DNA of 64,000 nt from Agromyces lapidis (lineage in GTDB: Bacteria > Actinomycetota > Actinomycetes > Actinomycetales > Microbacteriaceae): positions 62,001 to 126,000 of the forward strand of contig NZ_WBIQ01000007.1 in NCBI RefSeq assembly GCF_009749405.1, given 5' to 3'. Position 1 is the first letter of the stretch. Every line of letters starts with the position of its first letter. The translations under genes and the position numbers were made by a program. Below are positions 1 through 10,033 of this stretch, piece by piece. Below the pieces are notes generated by a model. It worked only from the letters and a program-made list of their open reading frames with translations. It was not told the origin of the DNA and searched no databases.

Positions 1-530
1 GCGACCGCCTCTTCCGCGGCGGCTTCGGCGCGGGCGCCGAGCTCGGCCACCTGCGGGTGGTGCCCGACGGCCTCGCATGCGGCTGCGGCCAGCGCGGATG
101 CATCGAGCAGTACGGCTCCGGACGGGCCCTGCTGCGCATGGCGGGCGAGATCGCCGACGCCGGCGGCATCGGCCAGGCGCTCGCGCGGGCCCGTGCCGAG
201 CGCGGGGAGCTCGACGGCGCGATCGTCGGTGGGCTCATCGAGGCAGGCGACCCCGGCGCGGTCGCGGCGCTGCGCCAGCTGGGGCATTGGCTCGGCGCGG
301 CGGCGGCGAGCCTCTCGGCCGTGCTCGATCCGCAGCGCTTCGTCTTCGGCGGGGGCGTGGCGATCGCCGGCGAGCTGTTGCTCGAGCCGATCCGCGAGGC
401 CTATCTCGAGCACCTCCCGGCGCGCGGCTACCACCCCGAGCCCGACTTCGTGGTCGCCGAGCTGCAGAACGACGCCGGGGTCGTCGGTGCGGCCGACCTC
501 GCCCGCGTGTGGGTCGCCGAGCACGCCTGA
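1..530 (+). CDS. ROK-family glucokinase, 3' part
   Basis: This is the C-terminal ~175 residues of a ROK (repressor/ORF/kinase) sugar kinase, read from base 3; the ATP-binding N-terminus lies outside the window. The segment GAELGHLRVVPDG followed by CGCGQRGCIEQYGSG is the ROK signature with the zinc-binding CxCGxxGCxE cysteines. The later FVFGGGVA glycine motif is also typical. ROK glucokinases phosphorylate glucose with ATP in the cytoplasm. Glucokinase is the likeliest substrate assignment, but related sugar kinases share these motifs. plsC follows 48 bp downstream on the same strand. Confidence 0.85.
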   Translation, partial: DRLFRGGFGAGAELGHLRVVPDGLACGCGQRGCIEQYGSGRALLRMAGEIADAGGIGQALARARAERGELDGAIVGGLIEAGDPGAVAALRQLGHWLGAAAASLSAVLDPQRFVFGGGVAIAGELLLEPIREAYLEHLPARGYHPEPDFVVAELQNDAGVVGAADLARVWVAEHA

Positions 531-578
531 GCGGCCGACGGTAGGCTGATCGATGCGCCACGAGAAGGGAGCCGCGCG

Positions 579-1268
579 GTGTTCTACTGGATCATGAAGA
601 ACCTCGTGATCGGGCCGATCCTCCTCTCGATCTTCCGGCCATGGGTCGTCGGGCTCGAGAACGTGCCCAAGCAGGGTGCCGTGGTGCTCGCGTCGAACCA
701 CCTCTCCTTCATCGACTCCATCTTCCTTCCGCTCGTCGTCGACCGTCCGGTGGTCTTCCTCGCCAAGAGCGACTACTTCACGGGCAAGGGCCTCAAGGGC
801 TGGGCGACCCGCGTGTTCTTCCAGGCGGCCGGCCAGCTCCCGATCGACCGTTCGGGAGGAAAGGCGTCCGAGGCATCCTTGAACACCGGCCTCCGGGTGC
901 TCGCCGAGGGCAGCATTCTCGGCATCTATCCCGAGGGCACCCGCAGCCCCGACGGCAAGCTCTACCGGGGCCGCACGGGCGTCGCGCGCATGGTCCTCGA
1001 GTCGGGTGTGCCGGTGATCCCCGTGGCGATGATCGGCACCGAGCACGTCATGCCCATCGGCACGCGCCTGCCGAAGGTGCGCCGCATCGGCATCATCGTC
1101 GGCGAGCCGATCGACTTCACGCGCTTCGAGGGACTCGAGGGAGATCGCTTCGTGTTGCGTTCTGTGACGGACGAACTCGTCTACCGTCTTCGTGCGCTGA
1201 GCGGCCAGGAATACATCGACGTGTACGCGAGTTCGGTGAAGGAGCAGCGGGCCGCGCAATCGCGATAG
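579..1268 (+). CDS. plsC: 1-acyl-sn-glycerol-3-phosphate acyltransferase (PlsC family)
   Basis: This 229-aa protein should transfer an acyl chain to lysophosphatidic acid, making phosphatidic acid at the inner face of the membrane. It has the family HX4D catalytic motif (H41 in NHLSFIDS, D46), an LPIDRSGG block and the YPEGTRSPDG substrate-binding motif. A hydrophobic N-terminus (IMKNLVIGPILLSIF) suggests membrane association. The GTG start follows an AGAAGGGAG ribosome site. A TAGGCT hexamer at 542-547 may be its -10. M. tuberculosis has a paralogue (Rv2182c) in the same neighbourhood, upstream of aroG and pknL, so this looks like conserved context. Exact acyl acceptor is not provable here. 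Confidence 0.88.
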   Translation: MFYWIMKNLVIGPILLSIFRPWVVGLENVPKQGAVVLASNHLSFIDSIFLPLVVDRPVVFLAKSDYFTGKGLKGWATRVFFQAAGQLPIDRSGGKASEASLNTGLRVLAEGSILGIYPEGTRSPDGKLYRGRTGVARMVLESGVPVIPVAMIGTEHVMPIGTRLPKVRRIGIIVGEPIDFTRFEGLEGDRFVLRSVTDELVYRLRALSGQEYIDVYASSVKEQRAAQSR

Positions 1269-1348
1269 GCTCGAGCCACGGCGGCGCGATCTGCGTCGCC
1301 GTTCCGCATCACGGCGCTTCAGCGCCCCTCACCCCTCAGGACACACTC

Positions 1349-2719
1349 GTGGTACAGCTTGTCGAGCCCTTCGTGAACGCAGATCCCTCCGTGATCGCGG
1401 GCCTCGACTATTGGCGGGAGCTGCCGATCAAGCAGCAGCCGACCTGGCCCGACGTCGACGCCGCCCGCGCGGCCTCGGCCGAGCTGGCCACGCTGCCGCC
1501 GCTCGTCTTCGCGGGCGAGGTCGACACCATGCGCGATCGCCTCGCGGCCGCGTCGCGCGGCGAGGCGTTCCTCCTCCAGGGCGGCGACTGCGCAGAGACC
1601 TTCGCCGGGGCGACCGCCGACCAGATCCGCAACCGCGTGAAGACCGTGCTGCAGATGGCCGTGGTGCTGACGTACGGCGCCTCGATGCCGGTCGTGAAGA
1701 TGGGCCGCATGGCCGGCCAGTTCGCGAAGCCGCGCTCGAGCGACAACGAGACCCGCGGCGACGTCACGCTGCCGGCCTACCGCGGCGACATCGTCAACGG
1801 CTACGAGTTCACGCCTGAATCGCGCGCGGCCGATCCCGGCCGACTCATCCGCGGCTACCACACGGCCGCGTCGACCCTGAACCTCATCCGCGCCTTCACG
1901 CAGGGCGGTTTCGCCGACCTGCGCCAGGTGCACTCGTGGAACCAGGGCTTCGCGAAGAACCCGGCGAACGCGCGCTACGAGTCGATGGCTCGCGAGATCG
2001 ATCGCGCCGTGAAGTTCATGGACGCCTGCGGCGCCGACTTCGAGGCGTTGAAGCACACCGAGTTCTACACCGGTCACGAGGGCCTGCTCATGGACTACGA
2101 GCGGCCGATGACGCGCATCGACTCGCGCACGGGCACGCCGTACGTGACGAGCGGCCACTTCATCTGGATCGGCGAGCGCACCCGTGAGCTCGACGGCGCG
2201 CACGTCGACTTCCTCTCGCGCGTGCGCAACCCGATCGGCGTGAAGCTCGGTCCGACGACGAGCCCCGAGACGATGCTCGAACTCGTCGAGAAGCTCGACC
2301 CGAACCGCGAGCCCGGCCGACTCACCTTCATCACCCGCATGGGCGCAGGCAAGATCCGCGAGGCGCTGCCGCCGCTGCTCGAGGCGATCAAGGCGAGCGA
2401 CGCCAACCCGCTGTGGGTCACCGATCCGATGCACGGCAACGGCATTACGACGCCCACCGGGTACAAGACCCGTCGTTTCGACGACGTGGTCGACGAGGTC
2501 AAGGGGTTCTTCGAGGCGCACCGCGCCGCGGGCACGCACCCCGGTGGAATCCACGTCGAGCTCACGGGCGACGACGTCACCGAGTGCCTCGGCGGCTCCG
2601 AGCAGATCGACGAGGCGACGCTCGCGACGCGCTACGAGTCGCTCTGCGACCCGCGCCTGAATCACATGCAGTCGCTCGAGCTCGCGTTCCTCGTGGCCGA
2701 GGAGCTCGCCGCGCGCTGA
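1349..2719 (+). CDS. aroG: 3-deoxy-7-phosphoheptulonate synthase, class II
   Basis: DAHP synthase condenses phosphoenolpyruvate and erythrose 4-phosphate, the first step of the shikimate pathway. The 456-aa protein is of plant/actinobacterial class II type, with blocks LDYWRELPIKQQP, LLQGGDCAETF, KMGRMAGQFAKPRS, HSWNQGF, TEFYTGHEG, GHFIWIGERTR, LGPTTSP and WVTDPMHGN, which hold the PEP, phosphate and metal contacts. The reading frame is open back into plsC. The GTG at 1349 is chosen because the conserved family N-terminus (VEPFVNADPSVIAGLDYWR) begins just after it, although the ribosome site is weak. A strong hairpin terminator follows the stop. Confidence 0.93.
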   Translation: MVQLVEPFVNADPSVIAGLDYWRELPIKQQPTWPDVDAARAASAELATLPPLVFAGEVDTMRDRLAAASRGEAFLLQGGDCAETFAGATADQIRNRVKTVLQMAVVLTYGASMPVVKMGRMAGQFAKPRSSDNETRGDVTLPAYRGDIVNGYEFTPESRAADPGRLIRGYHTAASTLNLIRAFTQGGFADLRQVHSWNQGFAKNPANARYESMAREIDRAVKFMDACGADFEALKHTEFYTGHEGLLMDYERPMTRIDSRTGTPYVTSGHFIWIGERTRELDGAHVDFLSRVRNPIGVKLGPTTSPETMLELVEKLDPNREPGRLTFITRMGAGKIREALPPLLEAIKASDANPLWVTDPMHGNGITTPTGYKTRRFDDVVDEVKGFFEAHRAAGTHPGGIHVELTGDDVTECLGGSEQIDEATLATRYESLCDPRLNHMQSLELAFLVAEELAAR

Positions 2720-2737
2720 GTCGAACCGAACCCGGCA

Positions 2738-2779
2738 TCGGCGCGGGGCATCCCCTTCTCTGTGGATGCCCCGCGCCGA
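2738..2779. terminator. Bidirectional hairpin terminator between aroG and the PASTA kinase
   Basis: Perfect 16-bp arms (TCGGCGCGGGGCATCC and its complement) enclose a 10-nt loop. It sits between two convergent genes, so it can serve both. There is no long T tract on either side, which is usual in GC-rich actinobacteria. Confidence 0.75.
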
Positions 2780-2873
2780 ACTCGTGGGCGCGAGGTGCGA
2801 CCTCGGCTGGAGCCCGGTCAGCGACGGCTTCCGCTCACTCCCGCCCCCGCCATCGCGACGGCGTTGGACCGGT

Positions 2874-4796
<1,923 letters not shown>

Positions 4797-4802
4797 CGTC
4801 CG

Positions 4803-4808
4803 AGTCTA
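4803..4808 (-). promoter_or_regulatory. -10 hexamer of the PASTA kinase gene
   Basis: TAGACT on the minus strand, 6 nt from the GTG start codon. No Shine-Dalgarno sequence is visible between, so a leaderless transcript is inferred. Confidence 0.5.
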
Positions 4809-4878
4809 CGAAACGGCATATGCCGTGATCTGAACAAACGCCGCAGACGCGCCGATCGAAACCCCATCGTGATGAGGG

Positions 4879-6114
4879 TCAGCCGAGTTCGGCCAGCCAG
4901 GCCCTCGCCTGCGCCTCCCACTTGGCGTAGTGATCGGGGTGGGCGCTCTGCTGCACCGACTGGGCGGCCTCGGTGAGCGACATCGATTCCCATCCGGGAA
5001 TGTCGAGCAGCCCTGCGGTGACGCCCGGATTCGGGTTGCTCGGCCCCCCGTAGAAGGCCGTCGCCGCGCGCACCGGGTCGAGCACCTGCTCGACGCTGCC
5101 CCAGCCCTGGCTCGGGCGCTGCTGGAACAGGCCCTGCGAGTCGCGATCGCCGTGCCGGACGTTCTTCAGCCCGGATTCCTGGGCCGCCGCCGCGAGGGCG
5201 ACGACGATCCCCGAGTCGGGAACGCCGAGCTCGCGGCCGACGTCGACGATGAGTTGCGCGTTGGCCCGCATCTCCTCGGTGAGCACGACGCTGACGGAGG
5301 CGACGGTCGCGACGGCGACGGGGCGGGGGATGGTGAGCCGCTGGCCCGGCCTGATCGTCGCATTCGCGTCGAGTCCGTTCGCCGCGATCAGCTCGGCGAC
5401 CTCGACGTCGTTGCGGGCCGCGATGTCCCACACGGTGTCGCCGTCGACGACGAGGTGCGTGTCGCTCGGAGAAGGCCCGGTCGCCTCGTCGGGGCCGGCC
5501 GCGGCGACGGGAGCGGGCGCGGGGGCCGGGTGGGCGGCCGCGTCGGGCGGCAGCACGATCGCCTCGCCGGGGAAGATGAGCGACTGCCGGCCGAGTCCGT
5601 TGACCCTGAGGAGCTCGTCCAACGCGACGCCGTATCGTTCGGCGATGCCGCTCATCGTGTCGCCCTGGGCGACGACGTGCTTCGCGATGGCATCGCGAGC
5701 CGGCGGGGCGGCTTGCGCCGTCCGGGAGCCCGGCAGTGCCAGCCGCTGACCGGGGAAGATCATGCTCGACCATCCGAGTCCGTTGTGCGCGAGCACCTCG
5801 GCGGTCGAGAGCCCGAACCGCTCGGCGATGCCGCTGACCGTGTCGCCCTCGACGACGACGACCTCCTCGGGGACGGCACCGGCGGCCGCGGAAGCGGCGT
5901 GCGTCGTCGCGCCGGCGGTGGACGCCTTCGCCTTCGGCTGCCGCTTCACCGGCTGCGGCGCGGCTTCGGCCGGCTGCGCGATGCCGAGGGTGACGGCCAC
6001 GGCGCTGACGACCGCGAGCGGCACGGTGAGCAGTCCGCGGATGCCCCGCGCCGACCCCCGTCCGCCGGATCCGCGCGGTGCGCGTCCGCCGGCGTCATCG
6101 ACGTCGTACGCCAT
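4879..6114 (-). CDS. Secreted LysM protein with lytic-transglycosylase-like C-terminus
   Basis: A 411-aa exported protein. A basic N-terminus and hydrophobic stretch (LLTVPLAVVSAVAVTLGIAQPAEA, about residues 28-51) form a signal peptide. Three LysM peptidoglycan-binding repeats follow (about 82-128, 144-190 and 218-264; each has GDTVxxIA and GQRLxIP-type ends). The C-terminal 130 residues (QESGLKNVRHGDRDSQGLFQQRPSQGWG and following, E313 candidate catalytic) resemble the SLT/lysozyme-like fold. It probably cleaves or remodels peptidoglycan outside the membrane. The start at 6114 (MAYDVDD) is chosen over an upstream ATG because GAAGGGGGAAAC precedes it. It lies between the PASTA kinase and the Rv2175c-like gene. 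Catalytic activity is inferred from motifs. Confidence 0.82.
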   Translation of the reverse strand: MAYDVDDAGGRAPRGSGGRGSARGIRGLLTVPLAVVSAVAVTLGIAQPAEAAPQPVKRQPKAKASTAGATTHAASAAAGAVPEEVVVVEGDTVSGIAERFGLSTAEVLAHNGLGWSSMIFPGQRLALPGSRTAQAAPPARDAIAKHVVAQGDTMSGIAERYGVALDELLRVNGLGRQSLIFPGEAIVLPPDAAAHPAPAPAPVAAAGPDEATGPSPSDTHLVVDGDTVWDIAARNDVEVAELIAANGLDANATIRPGQRLTIPRPVAVATVASVSVVLTEEMRANAQLIVDVGRELGVPDSGIVVALAAAAQESGLKNVRHGDRDSQGLFQQRPSQGWGSVEQVLDPVRAATAFYGGPSNPNPGVTAGLLDIPGWESMSLTEAAQSVQQSAHPDHYAKWEAQARAWLAELG

Positions 6115-6295
6115 GTTTCCCCCTTCGCCGGCCTGGTGCTCCGACTTCCGCCACCGTCGCACAGGCGTCGGAGCGAGTCAAACACCCCGCCGCGAGTCCG
6201 CCGACTCGGTATGGACGGGCTTCACCCGAAAGGGTCGGCGCGGATCGCGCGCGGGCTTTCTCGACGCGCTGCTTCTCCGAGGCACCGGGACATGG

Positions 6296-6301
6296 CAGGC
6301 T
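6296..6301 (+). promoter_or_regulatory. Candidate -10 of the Rv2175c-like gene
   Basis: CAGGCT lies 7 nt before the GTG start at 6309. It is weaker than the TANNNT boxes elsewhere in the window but similarly placed. Confidence 0.35.
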
Positions 6302-6308
6302 TGGTGAC

Positions 6309-6647
6309 GTGACCGATGCCGCCGAGACTACCTGGCTGACTGTTCCCGACCTCGTCGAGCTGCTGGGCGAGAGCCCGAGCCGCGTGCGCCGCATGATCGA
6401 CGACCGGCACCTGCTGGCCGCTCGCGTCGACGGCGTGCTGAAGGTGCCATCCGTGTTCCTCAAGAACAATGCGCCGATGCCCGAGATCCACGGCACCGCG
6501 GTCGTGCTCGCCGATGCGGGCTTCAGCGACAGCGAGGCGCTCGAGTGGTTCCTCGCCGAGGAGGACAGCCTCGGCACGACCCCGATCGATGCCCTGCGCG
6601 CCGGCCGGAAGGCCGAGGTTCGACGGATCGCCCAGGCGCTGGCCTGA
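6309..6647 (+). CDS. Rv2175c-family helix-turn-helix DNA-binding protein
   Basis: A 112-aa protein. Residues 9-60 (WLTVPDLVELLGESPSRVRRMIDDRHLLAARVDG) form a winged-helix/HTH region. The C-terminal part (ALEWFLAEEDSLGTTPIDALRAGRKAEVRRIAQALA) is the family's conserved domain. In M. tuberculosis, Rv2175c is encoded beside pknL and is phosphorylated by PknL on an N-terminal threonine, which reduces DNA binding. Here T7 and T8 are candidate acceptors; that is inference. The GTG at 6309 is preferred over the longer open frame because homology starts here and a CAGGCT -10-like box lies 7 nt upstream. Target genes are unknown. Confidence 0.85.
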   Translation: MTDAAETTWLTVPDLVELLGESPSRVRRMIDDRHLLAARVDGVLKVPSVFLKNNAPMPEIHGTAVVLADAGFSDSEALEWFLAEEDSLGTTPIDALRAGRKAEVRRIAQALA

Positions 6648-6672
6648 CGCGACCCCGGCGCTGCCGCGCCGC

Positions 6673-7785
6673 TCAGCTCGTGCGACGGGTGACCGTCTTC
6701 GCCATCGCGGCGAGTTCGTTGCGCGCCTCGTGACCGAGCGGCGCGTCGTCGAGTGCGGCGACCGCTCGAGCGGCGTTCCGGGCGATGATCTGCTCGATCT
6801 CGTCGACGGCGCCGCATTCGGAGATCGTGCGCTGCAGCATCCGCACCTGCTCTGCGCTCAGTGACGCGTCGCCGAGAAGTTCGTCGAGGAGCCGTCGCTG
6901 GCCGGCCGCGAGCCGTTCGCGGGCGATCGCGACGAGCACGGTGCGCTTGCCCTCTCGGAGGTCGTCGCCGCTCGGCTTGCCGGTGACCTCGGGATCGCCG
7001 AAGACGCCGAGCAGGTCGTCGCGCAGCTGATAGGCGATGCCGAGCGGCAGGCCGAAGTCGCGAAGCGTGCGGATCTGCGACTCGGTCGCGCCGGCGAGGG
7101 AAGCGCCGATCACGAGGGGCGCCTCGATGCTGTACTTCGCCGACTTGTAGACGATCACCCGTTCGGCGCGGAGTCGCTGTTCATCGTCGGGCTGCACGAC
7201 CCATGCGCGCTCCTCGAGGATGTCGAGGTACTGGCCCGCCGTGACCTCGGTGCGCATTCGCATGAACTCGCGACGCGATGCGCGGGCGGCTGCGCGGTCG
7301 GCCAGGGCGTCGAGCCCCTCGTCGAGGATCTCGTCGCTCCAGCCGAGCAGGAGGTCGCCGAGGAGGATCGCCGCGTCGACGCCGAAGTCGGCGGCGTCGC
7401 CGGCCCAGCCGGATTCGGCGTGGAGTCCTTCGAAGAGGCGATGCGCCGACGGGAGACCGCGACGGGTGTCGGAGCGGTCGATGAGGTCGTCGTGCACGAG
7501 TGCAGCGGCATGGAAGAGTTCGAGCGCCGCCGCGGCCGAGACGACCGGGAACCGGTCCGGCCCCTCCGCGGCCTCGAAGGGATCGAAACCGCGCGTCCGC
7601 ACGGCCTCCCAGCCCCAGTAGCAGAAGAGTGCGCGGAACCGCTTTCCTCCGCTGAGAAAGCGCCGAGAGAAGCCGTCGAGCGGTTCGAGGTCGGCGCTGA
7701 TCGAGCGGAGAATGGAGGTGCGTTCGGCGAGGAAGTCCTCGATGCGTTCGTGCACCATATCGACCAGTCGGGAGCTGTGAGCCAC
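6673..7785 (-). CDS. Polyprenyl diphosphate synthase (geranylgeranyl-PP type)
   Basis: A 370-aa trans-isoprenyl diphosphate synthase that adds isopentenyl diphosphate units to an allylic primer. The first aspartate-rich motif is DDLID (D99-D103, followed by RSDTRRG). The second region is DDLLGVFGDPEVTGKPSGDDLREGK (D256, D257). Both bind Mg-diphosphate. Products of this family feed menaquinone, carotenoid or undecaprenyl synthesis. Chain length cannot be read from the sequence with confidence. The GTG start is 6 nt after TAGGCT (leaderless type) and is divergent from the DUF3040 gene. The M. tuberculosis counterpart in this neighbourhood is idsA2 (Rv2173). Confidence 0.88.
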   Translation of the reverse strand: MAHSSRLVDMVHERIEDFLAERTSILRSISADLEPLDGFSRRFLSGGKRFRALFCYWGWEAVRTRGFDPFEAAEGPDRFPVVSAAAALELFHAAALVHDDLIDRSDTRRGLPSAHRLFEGLHAESGWAGDAADFGVDAAILLGDLLLGWSDEILDEGLDALADRAAARASRREFMRMRTEVTAGQYLDILEERAWVVQPDDEQRLRAERVIVYKSAKYSIEAPLVIGASLAGATESQIRTLRDFGLPLGIAYQLRDDLLGVFGDPEVTGKPSGDDLREGKRTVLVAIARERLAAGQRRLLDELLGDASLSAEQVRMLQRTISECGAVDEIEQIIARNAARAVAALDDAPLGHEARNELAAMAKTVTRRTS

Positions 7786-7791
7786 CCGCCT

Positions 7792-7797
7792 AGCCTA
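7792..7797 (-). promoter_or_regulatory. -10 hexamer of the polyprenyl synthase gene
   Basis: TAGGCT on the minus strand, separated by 6 nt from the GTG start at 7785. It fits the leaderless pattern. Confidence 0.5.
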
Positions 7798-7814
7798 CCG
7801 ACGCAGCGCAGGGC

Positions 7815-7820
7815 TAGAAT
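7815..7820 (+). promoter_or_regulatory. Candidate -10 of the DUF3040 gene
   Basis: TAGAAT on the plus strand about 40 nt before the ATG, leaving a leader that contains the ribosome site GAGGGGAAAGAG. It is divergent from the polyprenyl synthase promoter. Confidence 0.45.
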
Positions 7821-7859
7821 GGACTCGGATGCGTCGATCCCGAGCCTGAGGGGAAAGAG

Positions 7860-8243
7860 ATGCCGCTTTCAGAGCAGGAGCAACGTCTTCTCGAGGAGAT
7901 GGAGCGGAACCTCTATCGCAACGATGCCGATTTCGTGCACGCCGTCGGAGGCGTGCGGGGTCGGCGACCGAACTACCGCGCCATCGTGCTCGGTGTGCTG
8001 CTCGCCGTCGCCGGCGTCGGTGCACTGATCATCGGTGTCGCGACGCAACTGCTGATCGTCGGCATCCTGGGCTTCGTGCTCATGTTCGCCGGCGTGCTCG
8101 TCGCGATCACCCCCTCGAAGCGCGGTGCCGCGACGCCCGCGCCGAGCGGGCAGTCCGCGGGTGCGGCGAAGCCCCGCTCCGGCACCGGCTTCATGGACCG
8201 CATGAACGAGCGCTGGGACCGCCGCCAGGACGGGCACGGGTAA
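7860..8243 (+). CDS. DUF3040 small membrane protein
   Basis: A 127-aa protein. The conserved DUF3040 N-terminus (MPLSEQEQRLLEEMERNLYRNDADFV) is followed by two adjacent membrane spans (about residues 41-60 and 63-81: AIVLGVLLAVAGVGALIIGV and LLIVGILGFVLMFAGVLVAI). The C-terminal tail is charged and disordered (RSGTGFMDRMNERWDRRQ). The family is common just upstream of mraZ in actinobacteria (Rv2169c in M. tuberculosis); its function is not known to me. A strong terminator follows, so it is transcribed separately from mraZ. Confidence 0.85.
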   Translation: MPLSEQEQRLLEEMERNLYRNDADFVHAVGGVRGRRPNYRAIVLGVLLAVAGVGALIIGVATQLLIVGILGFVLMFAGVLVAITPSKRGAATPAPSGQSAGAAKPRSGTGFMDRMNERWDRRQDGHG

Positions 8244-8265
8244 CCCCTCCACTTCGCACCACCCG

Positions 8266-8296
8266 AACGGGCCGATCGTCAGATCGGCCCGTTTTT
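8266..8296 (+). terminator. Rho-independent terminator after the DUF3040 gene
   Basis: 12-bp perfect arms (AACGGGCCGATC and its complement) around a GTCA loop, ending in a run of five T. It separates the DUF3040 gene from the dcw cluster. Confidence 0.9.
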
Positions 8297-8393
8297 CGTG
8301 TCCCCGGGGGCGCCGGCGTGATCGCCGGATGCGGCCGTCGGGGCATCCGAAGGTGAAGTGATGCCCCGTCTCCTCCCCGGCGTGTCGATTTCC

Positions 8394-8408
8394 TCCACCT
8401 CCCTCCAC
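8394..8408 (-). promoter_or_regulatory. Inverted pair of MraZ-like boxes
   Basis: GTGGA occurs twice on the minus strand with starts exactly 10 bp apart (TCCAC at 8394-8398 and 8404-8408 on the plus strand). It is the same core and period as the promoter array 75 bp downstream, in the opposite orientation. It may be an auxiliary MraZ site. Confidence 0.4.
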
Positions 8409-8473
8409 CCCTGTGATTCCGCGTGAATACGGGGTTCACGCGACGCTGGCGCGGCGAAATCGAGCGAATGTCG

Positions 8474-8502
8474 TTGATCGGTGGATGGAGGTGGAGTAAA
8501 GT
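8474..8502 (+). promoter_or_regulatory. mraZ promoter of the dcw cluster
   Basis: TTGATC (8474-8479) and TAAAGT (8497-8502) are separated by exactly 17 bp, a good -35/-10 pair. The predicted start of transcription near 8509 leaves a leader of about 35 nt carrying GGAGGAAAGGGGG before mraZ. Confidence 0.7.
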
Positions 8503-8510
8503 GGGGGCAC
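8481..8510 (+). promoter_or_regulatory. MraZ box array (three GTGG repeats, 10-bp period)
   Basis: GTGG starts at 8481, 8491 and 8501, one helical turn apart. Direct repeats with this spacing are the known binding architecture of MraZ, which represses its own promoter in other bacteria. The array covers the spacer and -10 of the promoter, as expected for an autorepressor operator. Confidence 0.75.
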
Positions 8511-8543
8511 CTGGATTCTGGCCGGAGGAAAGGGGGTGGTGTG

Positions 8544-8975
8544 GTGTTCCTCGGGAGTTACGAACCAAAGCTCGATGAGAAAGGCCGCGTCATTCTTCCG
8601 GCGAAATTCCGGGAGGAGCTGTCGAACGGGCTCGTGCTCACGCGCGGGCAGGAGCGCTGCGTCTATGTATTCAGCGCCCGCGAGTTCGAGAGCATGAGCG
8701 AGAAGATCCGCCAAGCCCCGGTCACGAGCAAGCAGGCACGCGATTACATGCGCGTGTTCCTCTCGGGGGCATCCGCGGAGACCCCCGACAAGCAGAACCG
8801 GGTCACCATCCCCGCCATGCTCCGCAGCTATGCGGGGCTCGACCGGGACCTCACGGTCATCGGCGCCGGCAGCCGGGTGGAGATCTGGGATCAGGCGGCG
8901 TGGCAGAGCTACCTCGCCGAGCAGGAGGCGGCCTTCGCGGAAACGGCGGAGGAGGTGATCCCCGGACTCTTCTGA
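8544..8975 (+). CDS. mraZ: Transcriptional regulator MraZ
   Basis: A 143-aa AbrB-like regulator that binds direct repeats in the dcw promoter. It has the duplicated MraZ fold: [26 protein letters not shown], and later [20 protein letters not shown], the two DXXXR-type motifs of the family. Length is normal. Of two adjacent GTG codons (8541 and 8544), the second gives the usual MFLG N-terminus; the ribosome site GGAGGAAAGG lies just upstream. It is the first gene of the cluster and lies directly downstream of its own presumed operator. Confidence 0.92.
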   Translation: MFLGSYEPKLDEKGRVILPAKFREELSNGLVLTRGQERCVYVFSAREFESMSEKIRQAPVTSKQARDYMRVFLSGASAETPDKQNRVTIPAMLRSYAGLDRDLTVIGAGSRVEIWDQAAWQSYLAEQEAAFAETAEEVIPGLF

Positions 8976-9079
8976 TCCACGGGTCCCGACTCCCAGCCGG
9001 CCGGGCCTGGTGCACTTCCCCGCACCAGGACGAACGGATGGGGATCAGGGCTCGAAGGCCCGGAAGGCAAGGCGGAATC

Positions 9080-10033
9080 ATGGACATCGAACGCATTCAC
9101 ACCCCGGTCATGCTCCAGCGCACGCTCGAGCTGCTCGCGCCGGCGCTCGAGCAGCGCGGCGCGGTGATGGTCGACGCCACCCTCGGCATGGGCGGGCACA
9201 CCGCGGCGTTCCTCGAGCGCTTCCCCGAGCTCACGGTCATCGGCCTCGACCGCGACACCGACGCGCTCGCCATCGCCCGCGAGCGACTCGCGAAGTTCGG
9301 CGACCGAGCCCGCTTCGTGCACACCGTCTACGACGGCATCGCGCGGGCCGTGCGCTCCGAAGGTTTCACCGAGGTGCAGGGCGTGCTGTTCGACCTCGGT
9401 GTCTCCTCCCTGCAGCTCGACCGTGCCGAGCGCGGATTCGCGTACTCGAAGGACGCCCCGCTCGACATGCGGATGGACTTCACGAAGGGGCGCACCGCCG
9501 CCGACGTCATCGCCGAGTCCAGCGAAGACGAGCTCAAGCGCATCTTCCTCGACTACGGCGAGGAGAAGCTGGCGGCCCGCTACGCGCGCGCCATCGTCAG
9601 GGCGAGAGAGGATGCCCCGATCACGCGTTCGGCCGAACTCGTCGCCGTGATCCAGGCGGCGACGCCGGTTGCCGTGCAGCGGCAGGGCCACCCCGCGAAG
9701 CGGGTGTTCCAAGCGTTGCGCATCGAGGTGAACGAGGAACTCTCGGTGCTCGAGCGGGCGATGCCCGCTGCGCTCGACTCGATCGCCGTCGGCGGCCGGA
9801 TCGTCGTGCTCGCCTACCAGTCGCTCGAAGACCGGATCGTCAAGCGCGTGCTGCAGGCCGCATCCAGCTCGTCGGCGCCCGCCGGGCTCCCCGTGGAGCT
9901 GCCCGAGCACCGCCCGCAGTGGAAGCTCCTCGTCAGGGGAGCCGAGCTCGCGAGCGAATCCGAGCAGGCGGAGAACCCGCGTGCGAAACCGGTGCGACTG
10001 CGCGCCGCAGAACGAGTGAGGAGGCCGTCATGA
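9080..10033 (+). CDS. rsmH: 16S rRNA (cytosine(1402)-N(4))-methyltransferase RsmH
   Basis: A 317-aa SAM-dependent methyltransferase (MraW) that modifies C1402 in the ribosomal P site. Motifs: HTPVML at the N-terminus, [10 protein letters not shown] (SAM loop), [56 protein letters not shown] and [13 protein letters not shown]. The ATG at 9080 follows GGAAGGCAAGGCGG; the open frame extends further upstream without homology. Its stop overlaps the ftsL-like start (ATGA), so the two are translationally coupled. Confidence 0.95.
   Translation: MDIERIHTPVMLQRTLELLAPALEQRGAVMVDATLGMGGHTAAFLERFPELTVIGLDRDTDALAIARERLAKFGDRARFVHTVYDGIARAVRSEGFTEVQGVLFDLGVSSLQLDRAERGFAYSKDAPLDMRMDFTKGRTAADVIAESSEDELKRIFLDYGEEKLAARYARAIVRAREDAPITRSAELVAVIQAATPVAVQRQGHPAKRVFQALRIEVNEELSVLERAMPAALDSIAVGGRIVVLAYQSLEDRIVKRVLQAASSSSAPAGLPVELPEHRPQWKLLVRGAELASESEQAENPRAKPVRLRAAERVRRPS

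Larger units (their letters stand above)
8244..8543 (+). other. Intergenic region upstream of mraZ
   Basis: About 300 bases without a gene. It holds the DUF3040 terminator, a second hairpin (8-bp arms GGGGCATC/GATGCCCC at 8340-8347 and 8360-8367, 12-nt loop), a minus-strand pair of GTGGA boxes (8394-8408), the mraZ promoter and its plus-strand box array (8474-8510), and the mraZ ribosome site. Confidence 0.8.

Noticed and set aside
641-1348. Possible fusion of plsC and aroG in one frame
   Set aside because: The upstream part of the aroG frame is out of phase with plsC and encodes low-complexity Arg-rich sequence. Both genes are complete on their own.
8481-8510. CRISPR-like or microsatellite repeat
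   Set aside because: Only three short boxes with a 10-bp period. They fit MraZ sites in the promoter better.
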